A stretch of DNA of 64,000 nucleotides from Myxococcus stipitatus (GCF_021412625.1 NZ_JAKCFI010000008.1:62001-126000), one strand, 5' to 3'; shown: positions 48,893-57,828, counted from the stretch's first letter. Numbers and translations: made by a program. Notes: generated by a model not told the origin, from the sequence alone.

Positions 48893-50433
48893 GACCGCCC
48901 CCCTCGCTCCACCCAGGTGGACAGCGCGGCGCGGTCCAGCTTCCCGTTGGGAGTCCGGGGCAGCTCCGGCACCCAGTGCACCCGGTCCGGCACCTTGTGG
49001 GCCTCCAGTCGACTGGCGAGCGCGTCGAGCACGCCCGCTTCCCGTCCCGGTGGCGCGTCCGGCCCTCCCGTCGCGGTGACGAACAGGTGCAGCCGGTCCG
49101 AGTCCGCCTCCTGCACCACGCCCGCCTCGGCCACGCCAGGCAGCGCGCAGGCCACGTCCTCGATTTCCAGCGGGTGCAGGCGGAAGCCCCGGCGCTTGAG
49201 GAGGAAGTCCTTGCGGCCCACGAACTGGAGGAAGCCCTCCGCGTCCATGCGGAACAGGTCGCCGGAGTACAGCACCCGGCCCAGCCCCCGCGGATGGAGC
49301 CGGTAGCGCAGCGCGGTCTCCTCCGGCGCCCCCCAGTACCCCAGCGCGACGTGGCGGCCCTGGATGACCAGCTCCCCCACCTCCCCGGGCGGCAGCTCGC
49401 GGCCCTCCTCGTCGAGAATCATCGCCTCCGTGCCGGGCAGCGCGCGCCCCACCGACCCCGGATGCGCCTCCACCTCCTCGGGAAGGAGGATGGAGACGCG
49501 CTTGCATTCGGTCAGTCCATACATCGGGAACACCGCGACGCCCGGCAGCCGCTGGCGCAGCAAGGCCACGTGGCCGGACGGGAGGTGGGCGCCGGTGTTG
49601 GTGAGCGCGCGCAGCCGGAGTCCTCCCGCGCCCCTCCGCTCCAGCAGCTTGAGCAGCGCCGCGAAGAGGGTGGGGACACCGGGCAGGACGGTGACGCGCT
49701 GACGCTCCAGCGTGGTGACCAGCGCCGGGCCCGCCAGCTCCGCTCCGCCGACGAAGACGGTTGCCCCCACCTGCGCGGCGAGGAATACCTGATACAGCCC
49801 GTAGTCGAAGGAGAGCGGGAGGAAGACGCCCACCACGTCCTCGCGCGTGTACTGGAGCCGCGCCTGGATGGCGGCGACCACGAACAGGATGTTGTCGTGG
49901 CTGAGCGTCACCCCACGCGGCGCGCCCGTGGAGCCGGAGGTGTAGACGAGGCAGACGGGGTCCACGTCCACGCCCGTGAACGGCGGACACTCGGCCCGCC
50001 CGGTCTCCAATATCCGCTCCAGGCCGTGGCCGGTGGCGGGCACCGCGCCGCCGCCCACCCAGACGATGGGCACACCCTCGAAGGCGGAGGCCAGGTGCGC
50101 GGTGCTCTCGTCCAGGAAGGCGACGGCGGGAGTCACCTGCGCGAGGATCCTCCGCAGCCCCGCCTCGCGCAGCCCGCCGTGCAGCACGGTGAAGGCCCCG
50201 CCGATGCGCGCCGTCGCGAACGCGGCCAGCGCCACCTCCACGCGGTTGCGGGTGAGGATGACGGCGCGGTCTCCTCGCCGCAGGCCCTGGCCCGCGAGCC
50301 ACCCACCGAGGCGGCGGCTGGCGGACGCCAGCTCGACGTAGGTGAAGCAGGTCCGCTCGTCCCGGAGGAACGGGCGGTCCCCATGCAGGCGCGCGGCGTC
50401 GTCCAGCAGGCTGCCGAGGTGTCGCGGGTCCAT
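48889..50433 (-). CDS. AMP-forming acyl/aminoacyl ligase
   Basis: 514 residues. All adenylation motifs are present: CLVYTSGSTGAPRGVTLSH, PMYGLTECKR, VLYSGDLFRMDAEGFLQFVGRKD and the catalytic lysine in RTPNGKLDR. It most likely adenylates an acid and loads it on the carrier protein encoded two genes later. Its stop overlaps the decarboxylase start, and it follows the fusion gene by 15 bp. The substrate is unknown. Confidence 0.93.
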   Translation of the reverse strand: MDPRHLGSLLDDAARLHGDRPFLRDERTCFTYVELASASRRLGGWLAGQGLRRGDRAVILTRNRVEVALAAFATARIGGAFTVLHGGLREAGLRRILAQVTPAVAFLDESTAHLASAFEGVPIVWVGGGAVPATGHGLERILETGRAECPPFTGVDVDPVCLVYTSGSTGAPRGVTLSHDNILFVVAAIQARLQYTREDVVGVFLPLSFDYGLYQVFLAAQVGATVFVGGAELAGPALVTTLERQRVTVLPGVPTLFAALLKLLERRGAGGLRLRALTNTGAHLPSGHVALLRQRLPGVAVFPMYGLTECKRVSILLPEEVEAHPGSVGRALPGTEAMILDEEGRELPPGEVGELVIQGRHVALGYWGAPEETALRYRLHPRGLGRVLYSGDLFRMDAEGFLQFVGRKDFLLKRRGFRLHPLEIEDVACALPGVAEAGVVQEADSDRLHLFVTATGGPDAPPGREAGVLDALASRLEAHKVPDRVHWVPELPRTPNGKLDRAALSTWVERGGRS

Positions 50434-50448
50434 GAGAGGCGCGCTCCG

Positions 50449-53373
50449 TCAGGCCAGCCGGTCGTCGGTGAAGATCTCCTTCTTCACCATGAACCGCGTC
50501 GTCTTGGACAGGATGCGCTCGTTGAAGGCGATGCGCTCCGGGTGGGCGAGCAGCTCGTTGCGCAGCTTCAACGGCTCGGGCAACCCGACGTCCTTGTAGA
50601 TTTCCGGGTTGTAGAACTTCTGCATCGACGTGAGCATGAAGCGCTTGAGCGCGCGCTCCACGTCCCGCAACCGCTCCACGCCGTGCCGGGCCCTCAGGCC
50701 CTGGTGGAGCCGCTCGATGTTCAGCCGCCCGTAGGTGATGTGGCGCGTCTCGTCCGAGTGGTGCAGCCGGTTGATTTCACGCACGAACGGCGGCAGCCGC
50801 GCGTCCTTGCCCATCTGGCTGTTGTAGATATCGACGATCTCCTCGAACACCAGCACCGTGGCGAACGCCAGGAACTCCTTGATGTCTGGCTCGGGGAAGG
50901 CGTCGTAACGGATGCGGCGGTCCTTGTATATCTTTCCGCCGTACGTCAGGCAGAACCGCGAGAAGTACCACATGTGCTCGTTCTCCTCGAGCACCAGGTG
51001 GTGGAGGTACTCCGAGGACTGCTCGTAGCCGGGGGTGTGCATCCGGCTGATCATCTCCGTGAGCAGCTCGCGGATGCCCGTCACGTTCAGGCTGAAGAAG
51101 TTGATGCACTCCCACTTGCTGAGCGCCAGCAATTGCCGGGGCGTCAGCTTCTCCGCCCAGGGCGTGCCATGCACGGACAGCAGCTCCGGGCTCATCCAGT
51201 GCTGGTCCTCCGGCAGCGACTTCTCCCAGACCAGGTCCCGGAAGGGATTGGACGGGTCGGCGTTGGAGAGCTGGATGAGCCGGTCGAGGGTGCGGGAGAA
51301 CCCCTCCTCGCTCGTCGGCTCCACCGGACGGGCTCGGGACGGCGCCTGCTGAACGAATTCCTCGATCATGGTGGCAATCCCTTCGTCATAGAAATGGGAG
51401 AAGTGGTCGGCGGACGGGTGGAGGACGGTCCGAGCGTCGGCGAGACGGCGAGCGAGCGAGGCCACCTGGTCCGGATGCGAGATGAGGTCCGCGCCCCCGC
51501 CGTGGACGAGCACCGGCTGCTTCACCGAGGACGTCCACGCGTCGTCGCGCTCGCGGAACAGCGCGCAGACCATGTGCGCGTAGCGGAAGAGGCTGGTGGG
51601 GGAGCGGAACGGAACGCTCGTCATGTAGAGCAGGTGCGGGTCCGTGGACGTGAGGACGCTGGCCACCACCTTGCGGTCCTCGCTCTGGGGCGCGCCGCTG
51701 GCGGTGTCGCCCCCGAAGATGAGCTTGCAGTAGCGCTCCGCCACGCGTGGGTTCGCGGCGATCTGGGGAAAGAGCCGCCGCAGGTTCTTCTCGAACGCGG
51801 TGAGCGGGTGGTCCGGCGCGGGCGGCAGGGACACCGTCCCATTGAGGATGACCCCTCGCGCGAAGCGCGCCGGGTGCTCGGCGAGGGCCCGCAGGGCCAC
51901 CTGCGCGCCGCTGCTCCAGCCCACCACCGCCTCCACCCGTTGGATTCCCAGCCGGTCGAGGACGGCGATCAAGTCCTCCACGTGCACCCCGGAGTCGCAG
52001 CGGGCGGGGTCGAAGTCCGGCGTCGGCGTGGGCAGCCAGCGGGTGTTCCACGTCACCACGCGCCAGCGCTGGGCCAGCCGCTGCGCGAGTGGCGCCAGGA
52101 ACTCCTCCGGCATCGCGTACGCGTTGCACAGGACCAGCACCGGGTGGGACGGGTCCCCGCGTGTGAAGGCACACACCTCCGCGCCGTCGGCCGCGCGCAC
52201 CTGGACCGGGGTGAAGGTGTCGCCGGAGCGCTCCCGCGCCAGCTCCGCGAGGAAGCTGGCCAGATAGACATCCAGGTCCGCGAAGGTGAGCGGGGGGTGC
52301 GGTGGGAGGGCGCGGGCGAAGCGCTTCGGGTTCAGGCCATAGCTGGCATAGAAGGCCCCGCGCAGGTCGAAGAGCTCCTCGATGGGCGTCGCCTCCGTCT
52401 CGCGCCGGGTGGTGAAGCGCAGGATGGGCAGCTCGAGGATGGTGGCGAGCTTGTCGACCAGCCCCGCGGCCGGCAGCTCCACGGGCCCCACCAGGTGGTG
52501 GAAGGGCCCACCCTCGAAGCCCGTGGCGCTCAGCCGGAGCATGTCCTGCACCACGTGGTCCACCGGGACCAGGTTGATGCCCGCGCCCTCGTCGCCCAGC
52601 ACCCGCAGCGGGTCCGTGACCTGGGCCAGCCCGTCTCGCAGCCGGTACAGCTCCCGGACGAAACCGTAGAGCCCGAACCGCGTCCCACCGCTGCGCCGGG
52701 TGGCGCTGGGGCCGACGATGACCGAGGGACGCAGGATGCTGTAGTCCCGCCCCTCCTCCGCGCACAGGCGCGCGACGTCCCGCTCCGCCTCCGCCTTGCT
52801 CTCCTCGTAGTAGTTGTTGAAGGCGCCGTCTCCCGGCGCCTCCGGGTGCGCCGCCTCCGGTATCACCCCTCGCCGGGTCCCCGCGGTGTAGGCCGTGGAG
52901 ACGTAGATGAAGCGGCGAGCCCCCGCGCGCGACGCGACGGCCAGGACGTTCCGCGTCCCCACGCAATTGTGCGCATGTATCTTCCGGCGGTGGCGGTCCT
53001 CGTACGACAGGCTCGCCGCCGAATGCCAGACTTCATCGAGCCGCGCCTCGGCGAGCAATGTCAGCTCATCCGGGGAGAGCCCACAGTGTGGCAGGGTGAT
53101 GTCACCTTTCAAACACGTGACCCGCTCCTCGAAGGCGTCCACGGGGACGGGGACGTCATACGACGCCGCGCTGAGGGCGAGTGACTCCAGGAGTCGGGCC
53201 CGCGCCTGCTCCGTGGACTTGCCTCGGACGAGGGCGTAGACGTGCCCGCCGCCCATCAACCGCCAGAGGAGGAAGTGGCTGCCCAGGAACCCCGTGCCTC
53301 CCGTGAGGAACAACCGCGTGGGACGAACCGCGCGTTCGCCGAGTTCAAAAGGGTTTCCGTAGGATGCGCTCAA
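50449..53373 (-). CDS. Three-domain fusion: thioester-reductase-like SDR, alpha/beta hydrolase, AurF-like diiron oxygenase
   Basis: 974 residues from a TTG start at 53373. Residues 20-340 are a thioester-reductase-type SDR: TGGTGFLG (24-31), YVSTAY, Tyr189-x3-Lys193. Residues 385-650 are an alpha/beta hydrolase with the nucleophile Ser487 in GWSSG and a late HFSHF histidine. Residues 690-960 form a helical diiron domain with two (D/E)ExxH motifs, E796-E797-N-E-H800 and D874-E875-T-R-H878, as in AurF-type N-oxygenases. It should reduce or release a carrier-bound intermediate and oxidise an amine or C-H bond. First gene of the operon. Confidence 0.86.
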   Translation of the reverse strand: MSASYGNPFELGERAVRPTRLFLTGGTGFLGSHFLLWRLMGGGHVYALVRGKSTEQARARLLESLALSAASYDVPVPVDAFEERVTCLKGDITLPHCGLSPDELTLLAEARLDEVWHSAASLSYEDRHRRKIHAHNCVGTRNVLAVASRAGARRFIYVSTAYTAGTRRGVIPEAAHPEAPGDGAFNNYYEESKAEAERDVARLCAEEGRDYSILRPSVIVGPSATRRSGGTRFGLYGFVRELYRLRDGLAQVTDPLRVLGDEGAGINLVPVDHVVQDMLRLSATGFEGGPFHHLVGPVELPAAGLVDKLATILELPILRFTTRRETEATPIEELFDLRGAFYASYGLNPKRFARALPPHPPLTFADLDVYLASFLAELARERSGDTFTPVQVRAADGAEVCAFTRGDPSHPVLVLCNAYAMPEEFLAPLAQRLAQRWRVVTWNTRWLPTPTPDFDPARCDSGVHVEDLIAVLDRLGIQRVEAVVGWSSGAQVALRALAEHPARFARGVILNGTVSLPPAPDHPLTAFEKNLRRLFPQIAANPRVAERYCKLIFGGDTASGAPQSEDRKVVASVLTSTDPHLLYMTSVPFRSPTSLFRYAHMVCALFRERDDAWTSSVKQPVLVHGGGADLISHPDQVASLARRLADARTVLHPSADHFSHFYDEGIATMIEEFVQQAPSRARPVEPTSEEGFSRTLDRLIQLSNADPSNPFRDLVWEKSLPEDQHWMSPELLSVHGTPWAEKLTPRQLLALSKWECINFFSLNVTGIRELLTEMISRMHTPGYEQSSEYLHHLVLEENEHMWYFSRFCLTYGGKIYKDRRIRYDAFPEPDIKEFLAFATVLVFEEIVDIYNSQMGKDARLPPFVREINRLHHSDETRHITYGRLNIERLHQGLRARHGVERLRDVERALKRFMLTSMQKFYNPEIYKDVGLPEPLKLRNELLAHPERIAFNERILSKTTRFMVKKEIFTDDRLA

Positions 53374-53415
53374 GGCCAGTCCCCCCCGGGGGTGGTCGCC
53401 ACTGCGGGCTGAAAC

Positions 53416-53444
53416 ACATTACCCACCAGGTCAGCACCCGTCAA
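53416..53444 (-). promoter_or_regulatory. Promoter of the biosynthetic operon
   Basis: On the minus strand, TTGACG (53444-53439) and TAATGT (53421-53416) are separated by exactly 17 bp. Transcription would begin near 53409, 36 bases before the TTG start, and GGGGGGA serves as ribosome site. The 226-bp spacer is notably AT-rich (AAAGAAAAACAACACTG) compared with the genes. Confidence 0.5.
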
Positions 53445-53599
53445 AGAAAAACAACACTGTGAGACATTCCAACAACGACACTCCGGGACGATTTGTCTAT
53501 TCATTCCCGGACATCGGGCGGCACTCCCGGACAGGGCACGAAGGACCCGGGCTCCGCCGGCGCCAGCACCTCCCGGAATGGACAGACATCATCCGCGCT

Positions 53600-54550
53600 T
53601 CACGTGGACAGTCGGGCTTCGTCCACTCCGCGACGCGTGCCGTGCGCCCCGAGCACGAACACCGCGCCCACGGCGAGCAGCACCAGCGACAGCAGCGGGC
53701 CGCTCTCGAATTGATACGAAAACGGCAGATTCGGGTCGGGCTCGCGGAACCACTGCCCCAGCGCGGAGCCCACGCCGGTCAGGACGAAGAACAGTCCGGT
53801 GGGCATCCCCACCGCGCGCGTCCACGCGCGTCCGCGAAGCAGCAGCAAGAACACGAACGGCGCCAGCCCCTCCAGCACGGCCTGGTAGAGCAACACCGGG
53901 TGACGTGGTGGGAGGACGCGTGCGAGCTCCTCCCCGAGGGACGGCACCTCTCGCGCCAGCTTCACCACCTCATGGCCGGGCGCGCCCGCCAGCTCGCCCA
54001 GCGCGAGCGTGGGCGTGGCCACGGGCTGGAAGCCCGGCGTGCCCAGCTCCGCGGGGAAGCGCAGCGCCCACGGCACGTCCGACACCCGTCCCACGGGCGC
54101 GCCCTCGGTGAACACCGCGAGGTGCCCGAGCAACAGCCCCAGGGGCGCGAGCACCGCCAACGCGTCCATCACCTCCAACCAGGGACGCTGGCGCTCCCGC
54201 GCGTGGTACGCCGCGTAGAGCGTCACGCCCAGGATGGCCCCCAGCAGGGACATCCCGGCCTGCTGGAACCCGCCGAGGAGGGTGCCGTCCTGGGAGGCGC
54301 CGTCCCACTGGTGCAGCAGCATGTCCCCCGCGCGGCCTCCCAGCATCACGCCGAAGAGGCCCGCGAAGAGGACGAAGCCCGCCACCTCCTCCCTCGCGAA
54401 GGGTCCCTCGCCGCGAGCGGCGCGCCGTCGCAGGAGGACGAACGCGAGCAGCAGCCCCACGAGGCACGCGGCTCCCGTCCAGCGCAGGGAGAGCGACTCG
54501 GAGAGGTGGAACACCTGGGGACTCAGCGAGTGGAGGAGCTGGGAGTGCAC
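53600..54550 (-). CDS. Degenerate Lgt-like (prolipoprotein diacylglyceryl transferase family) membrane protein
   Basis: 316 residues with about seven membrane segments from a GTG start at 54550 (GAGG upstream). The overall pattern is Lgt: SLSLRWTGAACLVGLLLA, GGRAGDMLLH, HPVLLYQAV and the FREPD motif. Key residues of the active enzyme are missing: the histidine of the FHGG motif is replaced (GMSLLGA) and the GRxGN-type arginine and asparagine region reads GHLAVFTEG. It is probably catalytically inactive or has changed function. It ends an operon of two small exported proteins and may act on or export them. Confidence 0.8.
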   Translation of the reverse strand: MHSQLLHSLSPQVFHLSESLSLRWTGAACLVGLLLAFVLLRRRAARGEGPFAREEVAGFVLFAGLFGVMLGGRAGDMLLHQWDGASQDGTLLGGFQQAGMSLLGAILGVTLYAAYHARERQRPWLEVMDALAVLAPLGLLLGHLAVFTEGAPVGRVSDVPWALRFPAELGTPGFQPVATPTLALGELAGAPGHEVVKLAREVPSLGEELARVLPPRHPVLLYQAVLEGLAPFVFLLLLRGRAWTRAVGMPTGLFFVLTGVGSALGQWFREPDPNLPFSYQFESGPLLSLVLLAVGAVFVLGAHGTRRGVDEARLST

Positions 54551-54573
54551 GGAGCCCTCGGCGGGGAAGCCGG

Positions 54574-54948
54574 CTACTTGAAGAAGTCCTCGGCGGCGAT
54601 GGTCGTCGGCGAGGTGCCCACCATCTTCCGGAAGGCGAGCGTGTAGGAGCTGTTGGAGTTGCTGATGACCTGGTAGCGGAAGCCATCCAGCTTCCCGTCC
54701 GCGCGCAGCCGCTCCCAGTCCGCGCCGTTGATGCGGATGGTAGGGGCCGCCCCGCAGCAGTTGTACGTCACGTCCCGGGTGATGACCCCGGAGCTGAAGG
54801 TGATGGTCACGCAGCTCTGCTCATAGAGCCCCAGGGCGACCGTGGCGGCGCCCTGGTTCATCGTCTTGATGCAGTCCTCCGCGCCCTGCGCCGTGCCCTG
54901 CGCCAGACACAACCCGACCAGACAGACACCCGCGGCAAGCTTCTTCAT
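54574..54948 (-). CDS. Small exported protein with conserved cysteines, function unknown
   Basis: 124 residues with a Sec signal peptide ending AQGA. The mature part has four cysteines (EDCIK, QSCVT, YNCCGAA), suggesting disulphides, and a beta-rich pattern. The start at 54948 has GAGGAGAG upstream. It precedes the Lgt-like gene by 23 bp. No family recognised. Confidence 0.72.
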   Translation of the reverse strand: MKKLAAGVCLVGLCLAQGTAQGAEDCIKTMNQGAATVALGLYEQSCVTITFSSGVITRDVTYNCCGAAPTIRINGADWERLRADGKLDGFRYQVISNSNSSYTLAFRKMVGTSPTTIAAEDFFK

Positions 54949-54980
54949 GTGGTTCTCTCCTCGAGCAATCCCAGACAGGG

Positions 54981-55220
54981 CTACAGCGCGGGCGCCTTCT
55001 CCGAGGCGATGGCCTTCGTTTCCGCCTTCTTGTGCTTCGGCTGCTTCTTCGCCTCCTTGTCCTCCTTGTCCTCCTCCACCTTCAGCAACTTGGCCTCCTG
55101 GGCCTTCGGGTCCTTCGCGGTGGCGGCCGGGGGCTCCTTGGCCGGAGGCGGGGTCTTCGTGTCGGAGGCGAAGGCCGACGACGCGAGGCACACGAGGCAC
55201 AACGTCACCCAAGGCTTCAT
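54981..55220 (-). CDS. Very small exported Lys/Glu-rich protein
   Basis: 79 residues. The start at 55220 has AAAGGAG nine bases upstream and opens a signal peptide (KPWVTLCLVCLASSAFAS). The mature 60 residues are low-complexity and charged (KVEEDKEDKEAKKQPKHKK), probably disordered. It is first in a three-gene run with the 124-residue protein and the Lgt-like protein. Function unknown. Confidence 0.6.
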   Translation of the reverse strand: MKPWVTLCLVCLASSAFASDTKTPPPAKEPPAATAKDPKAQEAKLLKVEEDKEDKEAKKQPKHKKAETKAIASEKAPAL

Positions 55221-55373
55221 GGGAACGGCTCCTTTGTGGATGCGGACCTGGGCCCTCGCACGACTCATCGTCACGAACGCGCTGGAGGTGCCCAGGCGGG
55301 TACTGTCTCCGCCTTCCGTGCGTCAGGACAATCGCCCTATCCGGCGAACACGTGTTGATGCGCCAACACCGCC

Positions 55374-55754
55374 CTACCGCGCGGCGCGCTTCAACTGAAG
55401 GGCGAAAGGCATGCAGGTGGTGTCACCCGCGGAGAGCGGCACCTCCAACGTTCCGTCGTACAGGACGGGGCGCTGCCCTCGGGCCGTCACCTCCGGCAGG
55501 ATGGTGATGTGCATGCCCACCGCCAGGCGCTTGCGCGTCTCGTCCGCGAAGGCCGGTCTGGAGAAGTGGAGGTCGAGTTCGTACCGCTGCTGTTCCTCGT
55601 TCGCGCGGAAGCTCGCGCGCTCCACGAGCAATACCTCGTCCAGCTTCTTCAGGACCTGGGGAACGAACTCCACCTGGAAGGTCCCCTCCAGGGCCTGGAT
55701 GACATCCTCGGTGCTCTTGAGCGTGCTGGGGTCGATGGAGATATCGAGCGCCAT
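55374..55754 (-). CDS. Small protein of unknown function
   Basis: 126 residues, no signal peptide, mixed alpha/beta (STEDVIQALEGTFQVEFVPQVLKKLD, YELDLHFSRP, GMHITILPEV). The ATG at 55754 has GAGGTGG upstream. It is divergent from the SGHYxP protein gene by 202 bp, so the two may share regulation. No family recognised. Confidence 0.65.
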   Translation of the reverse strand: MALDISIDPSTLKSTEDVIQALEGTFQVEFVPQVLKKLDEVLLVERASFRANEEQQRYELDLHFSRPAFADETRKRLAVGMHITILPEVTARGQRPVLYDGTLEVPLSAGDTTCMPFALQLKRAAR

Positions 55755-55956
55755 GTTCCACCTCGAGCGGGGAGTGTCACGAACGGATAGCGCGGGCCCT
55801 CCCGCCCCCGCCTCGCCCCCCGGGGCAGGTGCGTCCAATCCGCGACACCCACGGGCCCTCGAGCACCGCCCTACCTCGCTCATCCGGCGGAATCCCTCTC
55901 ACGGGACCCGGCGGAGCATCCACCGTATCGTCGACCTCTCACCCGGAGGTCAGCCC

Positions 55957-56742
55957 ATGCACATCGTGACGCAAGCCCCCCGCCAGGACGCCGGCCCTGG
56001 TGCCGTCCAGGCCAAGGCACGCACGGGCCCGGGGCGGACCGCCCCCGGAGCGGGGCCTGGTGCAACGCCAGACACGCGCCAATCACAGTGCTCCGGCGCG
56101 GCGTATCTCGAGCTACCAGCGGATGATGGACGCGAGCCCTCGGGTCGCGTCGCTCCAGCGCAAGGCGGCCTCCGCGAGCCCTCCCCCGTCGTCCAGCGGA
56201 TGCGCATCACCAGCGGCGACATCGACGAGAGCGCGGAGGAGGTCTGGCAGCAGGTGGAGCTGCTCCTCGATGACAAGGACCCGACCGAGATTCCCAACGT
56301 GGACATCCTGGACGGCCCCGAGGACCTCGCTCGGGATGGCTATTACGCGTACGCCTACCGCGCCAGCGACGGGAACGTGGCCATCACCCACACGGGGCTG
56401 GACCCGAACACGAACAACGCCGTGGCCCACAGCTACCTGGCGTCGGGCGGAGACGTGTACGCGGCTGGGATGCTGCACGCGAAGGGCGGCCAGGTGGACC
56501 ATGCGGACTCCGCCTCCGGTCACTACAGACCCGACCCCTCGTACTATCTGGACTGGCGGACCTGCGACGTCGAGAGCACCTCTGGCGCGAGCCTCGAATA
56601 TCTCAAGGGCGAGCTGGAGTCCCAGGCGCTCGCCTCGCCGGACATGCGCGTGACGCCCTTCCGGCACCCGGGGCTCACGAAGGAGATGATCGACTGCCAG
56701 ATGAACCGGCAGACCCTGTCCAACCCCTTCGGCAAGCGCTGA
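55957..56742 (+). CDS. Protein with plant IQM-like HS...AAG...SGHYRP motif, possible effector
   Basis: 261 residues. The ATG at 55957 has GGAGGT six bases upstream. The first 85 residues are Pro/Gly/Ala-rich and look disordered, ending PVVQRM, a sequence often seen before the core of contractile-injection-associated proteins. The core has His158-Ser159, then VYAAGM (169-172 region) and Ser187-Gly-His-Tyr-Arg-Pro192. This HS/AAG/SGHYxP layout is the C-terminal signature of plant calmodulin-binding IQM proteins and of scattered bacterial proteins. Function unknown; an injected or surface effector is a guess. Confidence 0.65.
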   Translation: MHIVTQAPRQDAGPGAVQAKARTGPGRTAPGAGPGATPDTRQSQCSGAAYLELPADDGREPSGRVAPAQGGLREPSPVVQRMRITSGDIDESAEEVWQQVELLLDDKDPTEIPNVDILDGPEDLARDGYYAYAYRASDGNVAITHTGLDPNTNNAVAHSYLASGGDVYAAGMLHAKGGQVDHADSASGHYRPDPSYYLDWRTCDVESTSGASLEYLKGELESQALASPDMRVTPFRHPGLTKEMIDCQMNRQTLSNPFGKR

Positions 56743-56789
56743 CGACCGCGCCGCCACCACGACGTCTCATGACAGGGATTGCGGGCGGA

Positions 56790-56813
56790 GCGCGTGGAAG
56801 GCCTCACACGCGC
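56790..56813. terminator. Hairpin between convergent genes
   Basis: GCGCGTG (56790-56796) pairs with CACGCGC (56807-56813) around a ten-base loop in the 90-bp gap between two convergent stops. It could terminate either gene. Confidence 0.4.
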
Positions 56814-56832
56814 CCCGGCCCCCGCGGCTTCG

Positions 56833-57828
56833 TCACGCCACCGTGAGGACTTCGGCGCCCTGCTCGGTGACGAGCAGCGTGTGCTCGAACTGCGCGCTGC
56901 GGCTGCCGTCCGCGGTGACGGCCGTCCAACCGTCATCCCACGTGCGGTGGCCCCAGCCGCCGAGGTTGATCATCGGCTCGACGGTGAAAATCATGCCCGG
57001 CTGCATGACGGTGTCGGCGTCCGGCTCGTAGTAGTGCGGAATCTGGAGGGACGTGTGGAACGTCTCGCCGATGCCGTGGCCGCAGTAGGCGCGCACCACG
57101 CTCATGCCATTCTGGGTGGCATGCGCCTCGATGGCGCGGCCGATGTCGCTGATGGGGCGGCCGGGCTTCACCGCGGCGATGCCCACGTCCAGGCACTCGC
57201 GGGTCACCTTCACCAACCGCTGGCTCTCCGCGTCCACGTTGCCCACGAAGTACGTCGCCGAGCAATCCCCGTGCACGCCATCCAGGTAGATGGTGATGTC
57301 GAGGTTGACGATGTCGCCGTCCTCCAGCGCGCGGCTGTCCGGGATGCCGTGGCAGATGACCTCGTTGACGGAGGTGCACAGCGACTTGGGGAAGCCGTGG
57401 TAGTTGAGCGTGCTCGGGTAGCCGCCCCGACGGATGTACGCCTCGTGGGTGATGGCATCCAGTTCGTCGGTGGTGATGCCCGGGCGCACGTGGGACGCGA
57501 CCTCCTGGAGCACCTCCGCGGCGGCCTTGCAGGCGCGGCGCATGCGGGCGATGACGTCCGGGGAGCGGATCTCCGAATCGCTGACGCGACGCTGCGGCCG
57601 GCCCGTGAGCGCGTAGTCCGGCCGGGGGATGTTCATCGGCACGTCGCGGCGGGGGCTGATGACGCCCGGGCGGATGCCCTTGCGAGCGACCTCCGGGCCC
57701 TTCTTGCGCGCCTCGACGGCGTCGGCGCCCCGGTGGCACTTCTTGTACTTGGTGCCGCTGCCGCACCAGCAGGCGTCATTGGGCCCGGGGAGGACGGCGG
57801 GGGCGGAGCGGGGAACGGCGGTGGTCAT
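56833..57828 (-). CDS. map: Type I methionine aminopeptidase with N-terminal SEC-C zinc motif
   Basis: 331 residues. Residues 17-33 are a SEC-C metal motif (NDACWCGSGTKYKKCH). The catalytic domain from about residue 75 has all ligands: NLDITIYLDGVHGDCSAT (two Asp), GHGIGETFH (His), FTVEPMIN (Glu) and FEHTLLV (Glu). It removes initiator methionine; SEC-C probably assists ribosome or nascent-chain binding. Its start overlaps the small helix-turn-helix gene by four bases, so expression is coupled. Confidence 0.93.
   Translation of the reverse strand: MTTAVPRSAPAVLPGPNDACWCGSGTKYKKCHRGADAVEARKKGPEVARKGIRPGVISPRRDVPMNIPRPDYALTGRPQRRVSDSEIRSPDVIARMRRACKAAAEVLQEVASHVRPGITTDELDAITHEAYIRRGGYPSTLNYHGFPKSLCTSVNEVICHGIPDSRALEDGDIVNLDITIYLDGVHGDCSATYFVGNVDAESQRLVKVTRECLDVGIAAVKPGRPISDIGRAIEAHATQNGMSVVRAYCGHGIGETFHTSLQIPHYYEPDADTVMQPGMIFTVEPMINLGGWGHRTWDDGWTAVTADGSRSAQFEHTLLVTEQGAEVLTVA

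Noticed and set aside
48976-53184. 1402-codon plus-strand frame opposite the biosynthetic operon
   Set aside because: No motif and biased composition; the minus strand has full catalytic motifs for ligase and fusion protein.
55352-55369. GTGTTG-N6-CAACAC inverted repeat
   Set aside because: Short arms, no clear relation to either gene start; too weak to call a terminator.
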